Shown: positions 35,068 to 43,387 of the stretch, piece by piece
How positions within the stretch are numbered: position 1 is the stretch's first letter
Layout of the letters: every line of letters begins with the position of its first letter
DNA from: Hyphomicrobiaceae bacterium
GTDB taxonomy: Bacteria; Pseudomonadota; Alphaproteobacteria; Rhizobiales; Hyphomicrobiaceae
Direction of reading: 5' to 3'
Assembly: GCA_021730785.1 (NCBI GenBank)
Contig: JAKFWF010000025.1
Span: 62,001 to 126,000, forward strand
DNA length: 64,000 nt
Program-made: the position numbers and the translations under genes
Notes under the pieces: model-generated
The model's database searches: none
Seen by the model: only the letters and a program-made list of their open reading frames with translations
What the model was told of the DNA's origin: nothing

Positions 35068-36930
35068 ATGGGCACGTTGCAAAGGCTGGCAGGACAGGGG
35101 CTGGCGGCGCGGACCTTGCGGCACGTGACGGGCGCCTTAATCATGCTCACCGGCGTGGCTGTCAGCGATGTCGCGCTGGCCACGTCTGGCGCCACCCCCG
35201 ACGCCAAGGCACCGGAGGCGTCGCTGCTGGGCAGTTACCTCGCCGGCCGCCATGCCCGCGGTCTCAACGACTCGGCCATCGCTGTCGAGTACTATCGCGC
35301 AGCCCTGTCGATTGATCCCAACAACGAAGTGCTGATCGAGCAGGCGTTCCTGATGGAACTGACCGAGGGCAATTATGATGCCGCGGGCAAGCTCGCGACC
35401 CAGCTCACCACCAAGCTCGCCGGCACCGGCAATCAAAATCGCATGACCCGCATGTTCCTCGGTGTCGTCGATTTCAAGGCCGGACGATGGGTCCAGGCGG
35501 ACGAGCACTTCAAGGCCGCCAACTCCGGTCCCATCGGCGAACTGACCAGCGCGCTGGCGCGGGCCTGGACGCTGCAGGCGCAATCGCAATCCGACGAGGC
35601 GCTGCAGGTCATCGACGTGCAGCGGCAGGCCGAATGGGCTCAGTTTTATATGCGCTATCACCGGGCACTGATCGCCGACATCGGCGGACGGCGCGCCGAA
35701 GCACGCGCCAACTATGAGCGCATTTTCAAGACCGACAACCGCACGCCGCGCACCGCGCTGGCCTATACGCAGCACGCCGCCAACTCGAGCGACCTGAAAC
35801 TGGCTCGCGCGATCCTCAAGGAGCACATGGACAAGGGGGCGGCCGAAGTCCATCCGATGGCGTCAGCCCTGCAGCAACAGTTGGCAGGCAACGGTCCGTT
35901 CCCGCTGCTGATCGAGACCGCCAACGACGGCATGGCCGAAGTGTTCTATGGGCTTGGCGAGGCGCTCACCAGCGAAGGCGGTGTCAGCATCGGCGCGCTT
36001 TACCTGCAATTGGCGCTCTATCTGAAGCCCGATTTCCCGTTCGCGCTCGCGGCTCTGGCCAACGTGTACGAGACCACCAAGCACCACGATCTCGCCATCG
36101 CCACCTACAATCGGATCAAGCCGGAGACGCCGCTCGCCGCATCGATCGACATCCGCAAGGCGATCAACCTCAATCTGCTCGATCGGGTCGACGACGCACA
36201 GAAGCTGCTTGAAGATCTGGCGAAGCGTCTGCCGTCGGACATCAGGCCGCTCGATGCGCTGGGATCGATCATGCGCGCACGCAAGCGCTACGATGATTCG
36301 ATCGTCTACTACTCGCGGGCGATCACGCTCATTCCAAAGCCGGAAAAGCGCCACTGGTCCTATTGGTATTCGCGCGGCACCAGCTATGAGCGCGTGAAGA
36401 AGTGGCCGCTGGCGGAGGTCGATCTGCAGCGCGCACTGCAGCTTTCGCCCGATCAGCCCATGATCCTGAACTATCTCGGCTATTCGTGGATCGACCAGAA
36501 CAAGAACCTGAAGCAGGGCCTGGCGCTGATCGAAAAAGCCGTCGCCTTGAAGCCGGACGATGGCTACATCGTCGACAGCCTGGGCTGGGCGCATTACAAG
36601 CAGGGGAACTTCAAGGATGCGGTGCGTTTCCTCGAACGCGCTGTGGAATTGCGCCCCGAAGACCCGGTGCTCAATGACCACCTGGGAGATGCGTTGTGGC
36701 GCGTCGGGCGCGAGCGGGAAGCCCGCTTCCAGTGGGATCAGTCGCTCACCCTGAAGCCGGAGCCCGAGGACGCGGCCCGCACCAAGCAAAAGCTCGATCA
36801 GGGACTTGCCGAGAAGCGGGCGGTACCGGTTCAGAAGGCCAAGCAACAGGCCAAGGCGGAAACACCTCGCAAGCGCGTCCAGACCAAACTGGAGCAGCCA
36901 CCAGCCAAGAGCTTCAACCCGTTCAACTGA
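35068..36930 (+). CDS. large secreted tetratricopeptide-repeat protein
   Basis: 620 residues. The N-terminus ends a signal-like stretch with LIMLTGVAVSDVALATSG, so it is predicted periplasmic or lipid-free outer. About ten TPR units follow, for example NDSAIAVEYYRAALSIDPNN, YNRIKPETPLAASIDI, DDSIVYYSRAITLIPKPEKRHWSYWYSRGTSYERVKKWPLAEVDLQRALQLSPDQP and the ALIEKAVALKPDDGYIVDSLGWAHYKQGNFKDAVRFLERAVELRPEDPVLNDHLGD run. The C-terminus is Lys/Gln-rich and low-complexity. The arrangement resembles alphaproteobacterial TPR scaffold proteins of the envelope; the partner is unknown. Confidence 0.88.
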   Translation: MGTLQRLAGQGLAARTLRHVTGALIMLTGVAVSDVALATSGATPDAKAPEASLLGSYLAGRHARGLNDSAIAVEYYRAALSIDPNNEVLIEQAFLMELTEGNYDAAGKLATQLTTKLAGTGNQNRMTRMFLGVVDFKAGRWVQADEHFKAANSGPIGELTSALARAWTLQAQSQSDEALQVIDVQRQAEWAQFYMRYHRALIADIGGRRAEARANYERIFKTDNRTPRTALAYTQHAANSSDLKLARAILKEHMDKGAAEVHPMASALQQQLAGNGPFPLLIETANDGMAEVFYGLGEALTSEGGVSIGALYLQLALYLKPDFPFALAALANVYETTKHHDLAIATYNRIKPETPLAASIDIRKAINLNLLDRVDDAQKLLEDLAKRLPSDIRPLDALGSIMRARKRYDDSIVYYSRAITLIPKPEKRHWSYWYSRGTSYERVKKWPLAEVDLQRALQLSPDQPMILNYLGYSWIDQNKNLKQGLALIEKAVALKPDDGYIVDSLGWAHYKQGNFKDAVRFLERAVELRPEDPVLNDHLGDALWRVGREREARFQWDQSLTLKPEPEDAARTKQKLDQGLAEKRAVPVQKAKQQAKAETPRKRVQTKLEQPPAKSFNPFN

Positions 36931-37069
36931 GGTCGCGTATCTTGGGGCTTGCAATTGCGCGCCAGGGCCGCGCAGGCGACACTCCATTGCGACCAACAGG
37001 TCACAGGTTGGTGCTGCGGCCGCAGCGCAACAGCAGCAATGGCTTGGCGACTCCAGTAACCCCGCACCG

Positions 37070-38380
37070 TCAAGGCTTGGTAACACGCGCCAGCCAGGCG
37101 ACGAGGGCGGCTCGCGCCTCGGGGTCAGTGATGCGCTGCTCGGGCATCTTGGTGCCGGGCGTATAGGCCGTCGGTCCGACTTCGAACAGTTTGGCGATGG
37201 TCTCGGGCGTCCAAACGATGTCCATGGCCTTGAGCGGGTTGGAGAACGTATAGCCCGGCAGACTGGCGATGCGCCGCCCCATGATGCCATGCAGGGTCGG
37301 GCCGGCCAGATGGGTGTCGGCCACGGTCAGTCCGTGGCACGCCCGGCAGGCGCGAAACACTTGGGCGCCGGGGTCCTTGGCATCCACGATCTCGGTCGAG
37401 CTGGCCGGCGCGATCGACGGCCCCAAGGGCTGCCCGGTCGCCACGTCGAAGCGGCGCACGGCACGGTCGGCGCCGCCGCTGTAGAGTTCGCGCCCGTCGG
37501 CAGAAAATGCGATGGCCCACAGCGGCAGACCCGGCCCAAGAATGCGCGACTTTTCCTTGCCGCTCGCCCGGTCGATCAAGGTCACGGGCGTGCGCAGGCC
37601 GCCAGTCGCGATCGTTCGCCCGTCGGGGGAAACTGCGACTGTGGTGAGCGGGCCATCAGGCAAGGCGATGTCGCGCAATGGCCGCAGCGACGCGTCGATC
37701 TCGCGCAGCACGCCGTCCGCGCAGGCAAGCAGAAACGTGCCTTCCGCCGTCATCGCAACGCCGTTGACCGGCCCCGTGAGTTGCAGCTGCCGTGCCGGCG
37801 CTGTCCCGGAGGCCGCGATCGGGGTGAGGCGCAGGCTACCGTCGTAGGCAGCACTCAGGACCGCGGTGCCGTCGACCGTGACGACCACGCTGGTCACGGG
37901 GGCTGCATGTTCGGCAGCGATCCGGCTGGTGCCGTCGGGTGACCACAGCCGCACCGTGCGGTCCCAGCTGCCGCTGGCGATGAATGTGCCGTCCGCTGCC
38001 GCCGCCAGCGCGGACACGGGCCCGCTGTGCCCCTGCAGCGTGACACCGGGTCCAGCCTGCGCGCCGCACCAAATGGCGATGCGCGCATCCTCGCCGCCCG
38101 AGATCAGGCACCCGTCGCGGCGGGTTGCAAGCGCATTCACGGTCGTATCGTGGAACCGCAGGACACGGTGCGCGCGCCCCTCGGCGATGGTCCACAGGAT
38201 GATGGCGCTGTCGAAGCCGGCGGAAGCGAGTTTGCCGTCCGGCAGGATCGCGACCGCGCGGATCGGACCGCCGTGGCCGCGCAAGGCAGCATCGGGCGTC
38301 TCGGCCCGCGCGTTGTTGGCGGCGATAAGCGTTGCGGCCATCGCAGCAGCGGCAATGTGATGCCCGAGGCTTCGACCCAT
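37070..38380 (-). CDS. WD40-repeat protein with C-terminal cytochrome c domain
   Basis: 436 residues from the ATG at 38380 (GGAGG ten bases upstream; a GTG six bases earlier is possible). A signal peptide (HHIAAAAMAATLIAANNARAE) precedes six to seven WD40 blades: LRGHGGPIRAVAILPDGKLASAGFDSAIILWTI, LQGHSGPVSALAAAADGTFIASGSWDRTVRLWS, LPDGPLTTVAVSPDGRTIATGG and AIAFSADGRELYSGGADRAVRRFDV. The last 110 residues hold a class I cytochrome c: QVFRACRACHGLTV (CxxCH) and TKMPEQRI (distal Met). The fusion suggests a periplasmic electron-transfer or sensing protein. It is flanked by tRNA-Thr and convergent with the TPR gene; partners are unknown. Confidence 0.9.
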   Translation of the reverse strand: MGRSLGHHIAAAAMAATLIAANNARAETPDAALRGHGGPIRAVAILPDGKLASAGFDSAIILWTIAEGRAHRVLRFHDTTVNALATRRDGCLISGGEDARIAIWCGAQAGPGVTLQGHSGPVSALAAAADGTFIASGSWDRTVRLWSPDGTSRIAAEHAAPVTSVVVTVDGTAVLSAAYDGSLRLTPIAASGTAPARQLQLTGPVNGVAMTAEGTFLLACADGVLREIDASLRPLRDIALPDGPLTTVAVSPDGRTIATGGLRTPVTLIDRASGKEKSRILGPGLPLWAIAFSADGRELYSGGADRAVRRFDVATGQPLGPSIAPASSTEIVDAKDPGAQVFRACRACHGLTVADTHLAGPTLHGIMGRRIASLPGYTFSNPLKAMDIVWTPETIAKLFEVGPTAYTPGTKMPEQRITDPEARAALVAWLARVTKP

Positions 38381-38463
38381 GACCACTCAACCTCCGTCCC
38401 AACGGCCGATCGCCAGCGCGGCGGCGACGTTCCTAGCACGGAATGGCAGGTTGGAAAGTTCGA

Positions 38464-38538
38464 TGGTGCTGCAGGGGGGGATTGAACCCCCGACCTCTTC
38501 ATTACCAATGAAGTGCTCTACCACTGAGCTACTGCAGC
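38464..38538 (-). tRNA. tRNA-Thr (anticodon GGT)
   Basis: The minus strand gives a complete cloverleaf. The acceptor stem GCTGCAG/CTGCAGC is followed by discriminator A and an encoded CCA. The D-arm contains TAGCTCAGTGGTAGAGCA. The anticodon stem-loop CTTCATTGGTAATGAAG has GGT in the loop, and the T-arm is GGGGGTTCAATCCCCC. It decodes ACC and ACU threonine codons. It lies between the WD40-cytochrome gene and a gene-free stretch. Confidence 0.97.
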
Positions 38539-39150
38539 CACGGTTCGCATGCACGTGCCACAAGGGCAGCAATGCCGCAAGTGGGTTGGTTCGACGGCGC
38601 GCACAGGATCGTGCGGCCAGCCATCACTGTGCCGGTGAATGACTGATTCGCCAACGCGGCTTGACGCCGCCGCATGGTCCTCAGTCATCCGAAATCCTAT
38701 TTTCCACAGCAAACAAGCTGCCGCCATGCGCTCGTTTTGCAACAGTGCTGGCCTGGCCGCGCCATCATCACGGCAGCCCCATGCGCAGGCCGGTGCAACA
38801 GGTATGATCAGCAAGCAAACGACTTCGACCCGACAAACCGGCTGCCCCCCGGCCGCAATACCAAGGTCTCGCACGCCTTGATTTTACCAGGTTTTTCCAT
38901 GTCTTAAGGTTTGGTTAACGTCACCCGTCCAGAGCGCCAATGAAGTGCCTCTCGGGCAGGACGGGCGGTTTCGGGTTAATCACGCATGGCTGATAGCACA
39001 AAGCAAGATAGCGTGCTGTGTAATCAATTCCAGTGGTCGTGCCGGCAAACTTATGCTCCAGGTGAACAAGAATTCATTCCACTGCCGTGTTTTTGTCCGC
39101 ACTTCCAATGCTATACGCATGCTTGGCACAAACCATTGGAGATAATTGCC
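38539..39150. other. 612-bp gene-free stretch
   Basis: No supported gene lies here. Short open frames have no recognisable domain and poor codon composition. The part from 38875 to 39150 is AT-rich compared with its surroundings and contains a full CtrA-type box (38904-38919), described separately, and the leader of the Ala/Pro-rich protein. A small RNA is possible but none is called. Confidence 0.55.
38904..38919 (+). promoter_or_regulatory. CtrA-type binding box
   Basis: TTAA-GGTTTGG-TTAAC matches the TTAA-N7-TTAAC CtrA consensus exactly. CtrA is the cell-cycle response regulator of alphaproteobacteria. It lies about 232 bp upstream of the gene at 39151 and in no coding region. One perfect box may arise by chance in 64 kb, but the position in a gene-free gap is suggestive. 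Confidence 0.5.
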
Positions 39151-39627
39151 GTGAACAACATAATGAACCGTTGGGGACTTGGGCTGTTAGCAGCAACCGC
39201 GTCGCTTGGTCTTTTTGTCGCGACCGCAAACGCACAGCTCGCACCTGCGCCAAAGCCGCCAGCAGTCCCCGCCGCACCGGCGGTGCCGAAGGCCCCCGCC
39301 GCCGCGCCGGCCGTGCCTGGTGCAGCGACAGCTGCCAAGCCCGCCGCTGCCAAGACCGAGAAGAAGGCGCCGTCGGCTTGCGCCAAGCTGGACAAGGCGA
39401 CCTGCGAGGCCAATGCCGAGTGCACGTTCGTTGAGCCGAAGACTGCCAACAAGACAACCGGCAAGGTCCAGGCTGCGCATTGCAAGAAGAAGCCAACGGC
39501 TCCGGTCGCCAAGAAGGCCGCTGCCGCTGCTCCAGCCGCCGGTGCCGCTCCCGCTGCACCGAAGGTGCCGACTGCCGCTGTTCCAAAAGCTCCTGCTGCC
39601 GCCGGCACTGCGCCGAAGCCGCAGTAA
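39151..39627 (+). CDS. secreted Ala/Pro/Lys-rich protein with a four-cysteine core
   Basis: 158 residues, GTG at 39151 with GGAGA eight bases upstream (ATG 39163 is a fallback). A signal peptide (GLGLLAATASLGLFVATANAQ) is followed by a Pro/Ala linker. The folded core KAPSACAKLDKATCEANAECTFVEP...AAHCKKK has four cysteines, spaced like a small disulfide-bonded trefoil or knot, and a second Ala/Pro/Lys linker runs to the end. The linkers resemble histone-H1-like or PAP-type tails. The core motif C-x-K/A..C..N..C.WV (here FV) occurs in short hypothetical proteins of Bradyrhizobium-like bacteria. Function unknown; a strong terminator follows. Confidence 0.78.
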   Translation: MNNIMNRWGLGLLAATASLGLFVATANAQLAPAPKPPAVPAAPAVPKAPAAAPAVPGAATAAKPAAAKTEKKAPSACAKLDKATCEANAECTFVEPKTANKTTGKVQAAHCKKKPTAPVAKKAAAAAPAAGAAPAAPKVPTAAVPKAPAAAGTAPKPQ

Positions 39628-39654
39628 GCAGCTTTTGCAGTACGCATGTACGAA

Positions 39655-39690
39655 AAAAGACTGCCGCATCCAACGATGCGGCAGTCTTTT
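39655..39690. terminator. bidirectional intrinsic terminator
   Basis: A perfect 16-bp stem from 39655-39670 to 39675-39690 (inner arm CTGCCGCATC/GATGCGGCAG) with a CAAC loop. The stem ends in A-run/T-run (AAAAGA and TCTTTT), giving a terminator readable on both strands. It serves the gene ending at 39627 and the minus-strand gene ending at 39718. Confidence 0.92.
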
Positions 39691-39717
39691 CAATTGTGGC
39701 GATAGGCTCGGCGCTTT

Positions 39718-40323
39718 TCAGTGGACGGCGTCGGATGCTGGCGGCATCGCCGGCTCGGGCAGCACTCTGATAGCCGAAGCCGCATGCCCGCCGCTGGAGC
39801 GATGGCGGGCGAAGTCGGTCGCGGTTGTGTCGGCCGCCTGCACCTTGGCGATCGCTACCTGCGCCGCGTCGAGCTGCAACATCGGCCACATCACTGCTTG
39901 CCACATCATGGCCTGGGCCTGCTCTGGCGCGAACTTCGGCGCAGGCGCCGGTGCCGCCCAATAGTTCCGCGAGGGTTCAAACATCGCCATAGTGTTGGCG
40001 AAGGCCGCGATTGCCGACCAGGGCGTGGCTGAAAACAAGGACATTGCCGACGGCATCAGGGCGGGTGCGAACGGCATGCCCCACATCGACGGTATCGACG
40101 GCATCGTCCAGGGCATCGCCATTGGCGACAGGGACGGCGCCCAGGCACTGAGGTCGAACGGATTGGGAGCCGGTGCCCGATACCAGGAGCGGCCGGGGTG
40201 GGGCGCGGACGCGGGCGCCGGAGACCAAGCGGACGCCGATACCCGCATCATGTCGGCTGCCAGATCGGCAAAAGTCTGCGCAACGGTGCCAGCGAGGTTC
40301 GCAGTCTGTTCAGTGCCCGTCAT
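39718..40323 (-). CDS. Met/Trp/Pro-rich protein, phasin-like candidate
   Basis: 201 residues, no signal peptide. The N-terminus MTGTEQTANLAGTVAQTFADLAADMMRVSASAW is a helix. The middle is low-complexity, rich in Met, Pro, Trp and Ala (for example MAMPWTMPSIPSMWGMPFAPALMP). The C-terminal helix MLQLDAAQVAIAKVQAADTTATDFARHRSS is amphipathic. I recognise no family, but the mix of amphipathic helices and small residues, and an upstream palindrome of the type seen before phasin genes, make a polyester-granule-associated role plausible. It has its own promoter region with AT-rich sequence, and ends at a bidirectional terminator. Confidence 0.6.
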   Translation of the reverse strand: MTGTEQTANLAGTVAQTFADLAADMMRVSASAWSPAPASAPHPGRSWYRAPAPNPFDLSAWAPSLSPMAMPWTMPSIPSMWGMPFAPALMPSAMSLFSATPWSAIAAFANTMAMFEPSRNYWAAPAPAPKFAPEQAQAMMWQAVMWPMLQLDAAQVAIAKVQAADTTATDFARHRSSGGHAASAIRVLPEPAMPPASDAVH

Positions 40324-40367
40324 CTAGACCCTCCATGAATTCGACCAGCAAATGATAGCGCATGCGT

Positions 40368-40400
40368 GTTGCATCGCAACAATTATTGTTGCATTGCAGC
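40368..40400 (-). promoter_or_regulatory. operator-like double palindrome upstream of the Met/Trp-rich protein
   Basis: Two 13-bp boxes GTTGCATCGCAAC (40368-40380) and GTTGCATTGCAGC (40388-40400) are 20 bp apart centre to centre. Together they form a 29-bp near-perfect palindrome (40370-40398, centre T at 40384; two mismatched pairs). It lies 45-77 bp before the start codon at 40323. TTGC/GCAA-type repeats of this kind are known binding sites of the PHB regulator PhaR in related bacteria; binding here is inferred. Confidence 0.55.
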
Positions 40401-40435
40401 AGTTAATACGCAGTTTTCGTTGCTGGCTTGGCGGC

Positions 40436-41035
40436 TCACTCTTTCTTTGCGGACGGACCTAGGCCCGGTTGCGCCATGGCAGGCTTCGCCGGCTGGATCG
40501 TCTGCGGCGGCGGCGCGGCCGGTGTTTTCATGCGTGGCCCGGGGACCGGACCGGCCGAAGCAGCCATCGGCTTGGCGGGCGTTGGACCCGTGGGCGGGAT
40601 CACGTCGTAGATGTCCTCCTCATAGCCGCCCGCCAGCCGGCCAGCGAAAATCCAGTACACGAAACCGCCGACCAGCCCCGTGACGGCATAGGCGCCCATG
40701 CCGTAGTTGTTGAACACCGACGGACCGCCGGGAGCTTCTCCCAGAAACTGGGCGCAAAAGCCGGCCACCGCGATGGCGAGGCCGACCAAGGCATGAAAGA
40801 CCATGCCGCGCAGGCCCTGCCACTCGGAAATGACGGCTGCCAATAATGCAAAAAGGCCTGCGAAAACTGCAAAAACGGTCGCGAACTGGGCTGCCAGTAA
40901 CAACACTCCAAGAATGGCATCGGGGTTGTTGCTGAGCAGGTCCCGGGGACCAACCGCGAACAATACCTTGGTGAGGCCGGCCGCGAGATACGCCATCGCA
41001 AAACCGAACAAGACGCGCAGGATGGTTAGAAACAT
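40436..41035 (-). CDS. four-helix inner-membrane protein with Pro-rich tail, unknown
   Basis: 199 residues from ATG 41035 (GGGG about nine bases upstream). Four hydrophobic segments run FLTILRVLFGFAMAYLAAGL, LLLAAQFATVFAVFAGLFALL, ALVGLAIAVAGFCAQFLG and AYAVTGLVGGFVYWIFAGR. A cytoplasmic-looking Pro/Ala/Lys tail of about 60 residues ends in SAKKE. No family is recognised. Divergent from nothing nearby; monocistronic on the minus strand. The 206-bp upstream gap (41036-41242) holds no gene. Confidence 0.75.
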   Translation of the reverse strand: MFLTILRVLFGFAMAYLAAGLTKVLFAVGPRDLLSNNPDAILGVLLLAAQFATVFAVFAGLFALLAAVISEWQGLRGMVFHALVGLAIAVAGFCAQFLGEAPGGPSVFNNYGMGAYAVTGLVGGFVYWIFAGRLAGGYEEDIYDVIPPTGPTPAKPMAASAGPVPGPRMKTPAAPPPQTIQPAKPAMAQPGLGPSAKKE

Positions 41036-41242
41036 GCTGATGCCCCATAATGTTGCCGGCCATGCTTGATGCCGCGCGACGGGAATGTCCAGCAACCTGT
41101 AGAGTTAACGATGTTCACAGGCTGTGGATCCAGGATAGCGCGCTCCAGTGTCTTTTGCGACTCTTGCGGTTGAGTGAGGTTGCGGGCGCCCAACTCTACT
41201 ACTCGTGGCACACGCGCATTTGACGCTCCGCCCCACGCGCCT

Positions 41243-42457
41243 TCAGATCACGCCTGCCGCTTTCAACTCTGCGAGCCGCTGCGGCGATAGCCCGAGCAGG
41301 TCGCCGAGGAGTTGGGCCGTGTGCGCGCCGAGCGGCGGCCCCAGATGGTCAATACCACCCGGCGTTTCCGTCAGCCGCGGCACGACGTTTGGCACTGCCA
41401 ACGTGGCATCGCCGAGCCGCGCGTCGGCGATGCGGGCGATGTTGCCGCGCGCGGCATACTGTGGGTCCTCGAAGATCTCGTCGATCGCGTAGATCGGCCC
41501 GCACGGCACCTGCTGGCGTTCGCAGATGGCGAGAATGTCGGCCCGCGCCAAACTCGACGTCCAGCGCCCGACATGGGCGTCGACGGTCGCACGATCGCTC
41601 TCGCGCTGGCTGAGCGTCGCCCACTGCGCAGGCGGCGCCATGTCGGACAGGGTCATTGCTTCGGCAAGGCGGGCATAGATCTTGTCGTTGGTGCAGGCAA
41701 TGGCAACCCAGCGCGCATCCTTGGTTGGATAGTGGCTGTGGGGCACGACGTTGACGGTGCCGGGTCCCATGCGCTGGCGCACGAAGCCCTTGGTGTCGAA
41801 CGCCGGGGCGAGTTCATCGAGAATGCGGAACACGGGTTCGTAGAGGCCTATGTCGACCACTTGGCCGCGTCCGGTGGTGTCGCGCGCGCGCAAGGCGAGC
41901 AGCGCGCCGAACGCACCGTAGATGCCGGCGAGGTAGTCCGGGATTGTCGCCGAGCCGGGCGTCACCGGCGGCCGGTCGGGGTAACCGGCGAGGAACGACA
42001 GGCCGCTGAACGCGTTGGCGATGCGCCCGAAGCCGGGCCGGCCGTTGTAGGGCCCCGTCTGCCCGTAGCCGGAAATGCGCACCATCACCAGGCGTGGATT
42101 GACGGCACTCAGAACGTCCCATCCCAGCCCCCACTTTTCCAGCGTGCCCGGCTGGAAGTTCTCGACCAGGCAGTCGGCCTTGGCGACCAGCTGTTTCAAG
42201 ATCGCGGCGCCGTCCGGCGTGCGGATGTCGAGCGTCACCGACTTCTTGTTGCGGCATTCCGACAGCCACGGCAGGGTCTCGCCGCAGGCGTGCGGCGTGC
42301 CGAACTTGCGCAACGGGTCGCCGACGCCCGGCAGTTCGCACTTGATGACTTCGGCGCCGAACTCGGCGAGTTGCGTGCCGCAGTAGGGGCCGGCGATGAA
42401 GCTCGCGATTTCGATGACGCGAAGCCCGTCGAGCGGGCGAACGGGAAGCTGGGACAT
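41243..42457 (-). CDS. family III CoA-transferase (CaiB/BaiF type)
   Basis: 404 residues. GLRVIEIASFIAGPYCGTQLAEFGAEVIKCELPGVGDPLRKF is the N-terminal signature. ENFQPGTLEKWGLGW and MVRISGYGQTGPYNGRPGFGRIANAFSGLSFL follow, and the catalytic aspartate lies in the PDYLAGIYGAFGALLALRARD region. The enzymes move CoA between carboxylic acids via an Asp-anhydride (formyl-, carnitine-, succinyl-, mesaconyl-CoA transferases). The organic acid here is unknown. Its own promoter lies in the gap to 42578. Confidence 0.93.
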   Translation of the reverse strand: MSQLPVRPLDGLRVIEIASFIAGPYCGTQLAEFGAEVIKCELPGVGDPLRKFGTPHACGETLPWLSECRNKKSVTLDIRTPDGAAILKQLVAKADCLVENFQPGTLEKWGLGWDVLSAVNPRLVMVRISGYGQTGPYNGRPGFGRIANAFSGLSFLAGYPDRPPVTPGSATIPDYLAGIYGAFGALLALRARDTTGRGQVVDIGLYEPVFRILDELAPAFDTKGFVRQRMGPGTVNVVPHSHYPTKDARWVAIACTNDKIYARLAEAMTLSDMAPPAQWATLSQRESDRATVDAHVGRWTSSLARADILAICERQQVPCGPIYAIDEIFEDPQYAARGNIARIADARLGDATLAVPNVVPRLTETPGGIDHLGPPLGAHTAQLLGDLLGLSPQRLAELKAAGVI

Positions 42458-42578
42458 GGCCGGTTCCTCGGGAAGGCAGCTGAACTGCCGCCGACACTGG
42501 TGAGGACACCCTCAGCCGTCAATCCGACGCCGTGGCATGGGCCAGCCGCAGCCCGCGCATGGCGATCACCGTGGTGCT

Positions 42579-43289
42579 TCAGTGGTGCGAACTGCCCGCC
42601 GTCTCGGTCGCACGGGCATCATACTGCGCCCGCAGGCGCGCCAGCGAGGCAAGATCCCGTGCGGCACTCGCCTGATCGAACATCGCCCGGCCGAGTTGCC
42701 CGCCGAGTGCGATCAGGCCGCCGATGAACACGAGCGTCAATCCACCGGTGGCGCCGATCATTGGCGGCTGGCTGACCAATATGGCGGGTATGGCCGCTGG
42801 CAGCGCGACACCGGCGATGGTCAGTACGGCCAGAATGAACAAACCCGTGCCGCTGCCGACAATCACGAAGCCGAGAAATGTCACGACGCCGGCGATGAAG
42901 CGGCCGGTGCGATAGCGCCGGCGCAAGCGCGGCAACAGTAGCTTGCGCTGTGCTGCACTTTCGCTGTCTGCCATTGCCGCGGTCGACGGCCTTGACGATG
43001 GCGCGGGGCGCGGCTGCGTGGCTGGCGTCATGCCGGGGGGCCCGGCTTGGGCCGCCGTGCCGTTATAGCTGCTCGTGGCGCCGTTCAGTGTCGACAGCGA
43101 GGTCTTGGGTGAAGCCAAGCCGAGCCGCTGCATGGTCTGTTCGGCAACCGCCGCCTCCGGCGTGAAGGCCAGATGCTCGGTCAGATGCCGATAGAACTGC
43201 ACCGCATGATCCATGCGGCCCTCGGCATGGGCGCGCCGCCCTGCTTCGAGAATCTGCGCCGCTGAATATTGCTGCGATCCCTGTGCCAT
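42579..43289 (-). CDS. membrane protein with N-terminal helical repeat domain, unknown
   Basis: 236 residues. The N-terminal part (AAQILEAGRRAHAEGRMDHAVQFYRHLTEHL) looks like one or two TPR-like helices. A Ser/Pro/Ala linker (residues about 70-105) leads to a basic stretch RKLLLPRLRRRYRTG and two hydrophobic hairpins (FIAGVVTFLGFVIVGSGTGLFILAVLTIAGVALPAAIP and IGATGGLTLVFIGGLIALGG). A C-terminal helix carries DQASAARDLASLARLRAQYDARAT. The TPR-like head, basic patch and two hairpin helices suggest a cytoplasmic-facing scaffold at the inner membrane. No family recognised. Confidence 0.75.
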   Translation of the reverse strand: MAQGSQQYSAAQILEAGRRAHAEGRMDHAVQFYRHLTEHLAFTPEAAVAEQTMQRLGLASPKTSLSTLNGATSSYNGTAAQAGPPGMTPATQPRPAPSSRPSTAAMADSESAAQRKLLLPRLRRRYRTGRFIAGVVTFLGFVIVGSGTGLFILAVLTIAGVALPAAIPAILVSQPPMIGATGGLTLVFIGGLIALGGQLGRAMFDQASAARDLASLARLRAQYDARATETAGSSHH

Positions 43290-43387
43290 AGCGATAACTC
43301 TTGTCCCCGCAGACTAAGACGCACACCCTACAACACTGCAGCGGCAGTGTCAGTGTCCGTGTGACAGCACAGTGCCGCTTGCATTAA

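Noticed and set aside
35863-37290. A 475-codon minus-strand open frame opposite the TPR gene
   Set aside because: Shadow of the TPR coding sequence with Arg/Pro/Leu-rich, non-domain translation.
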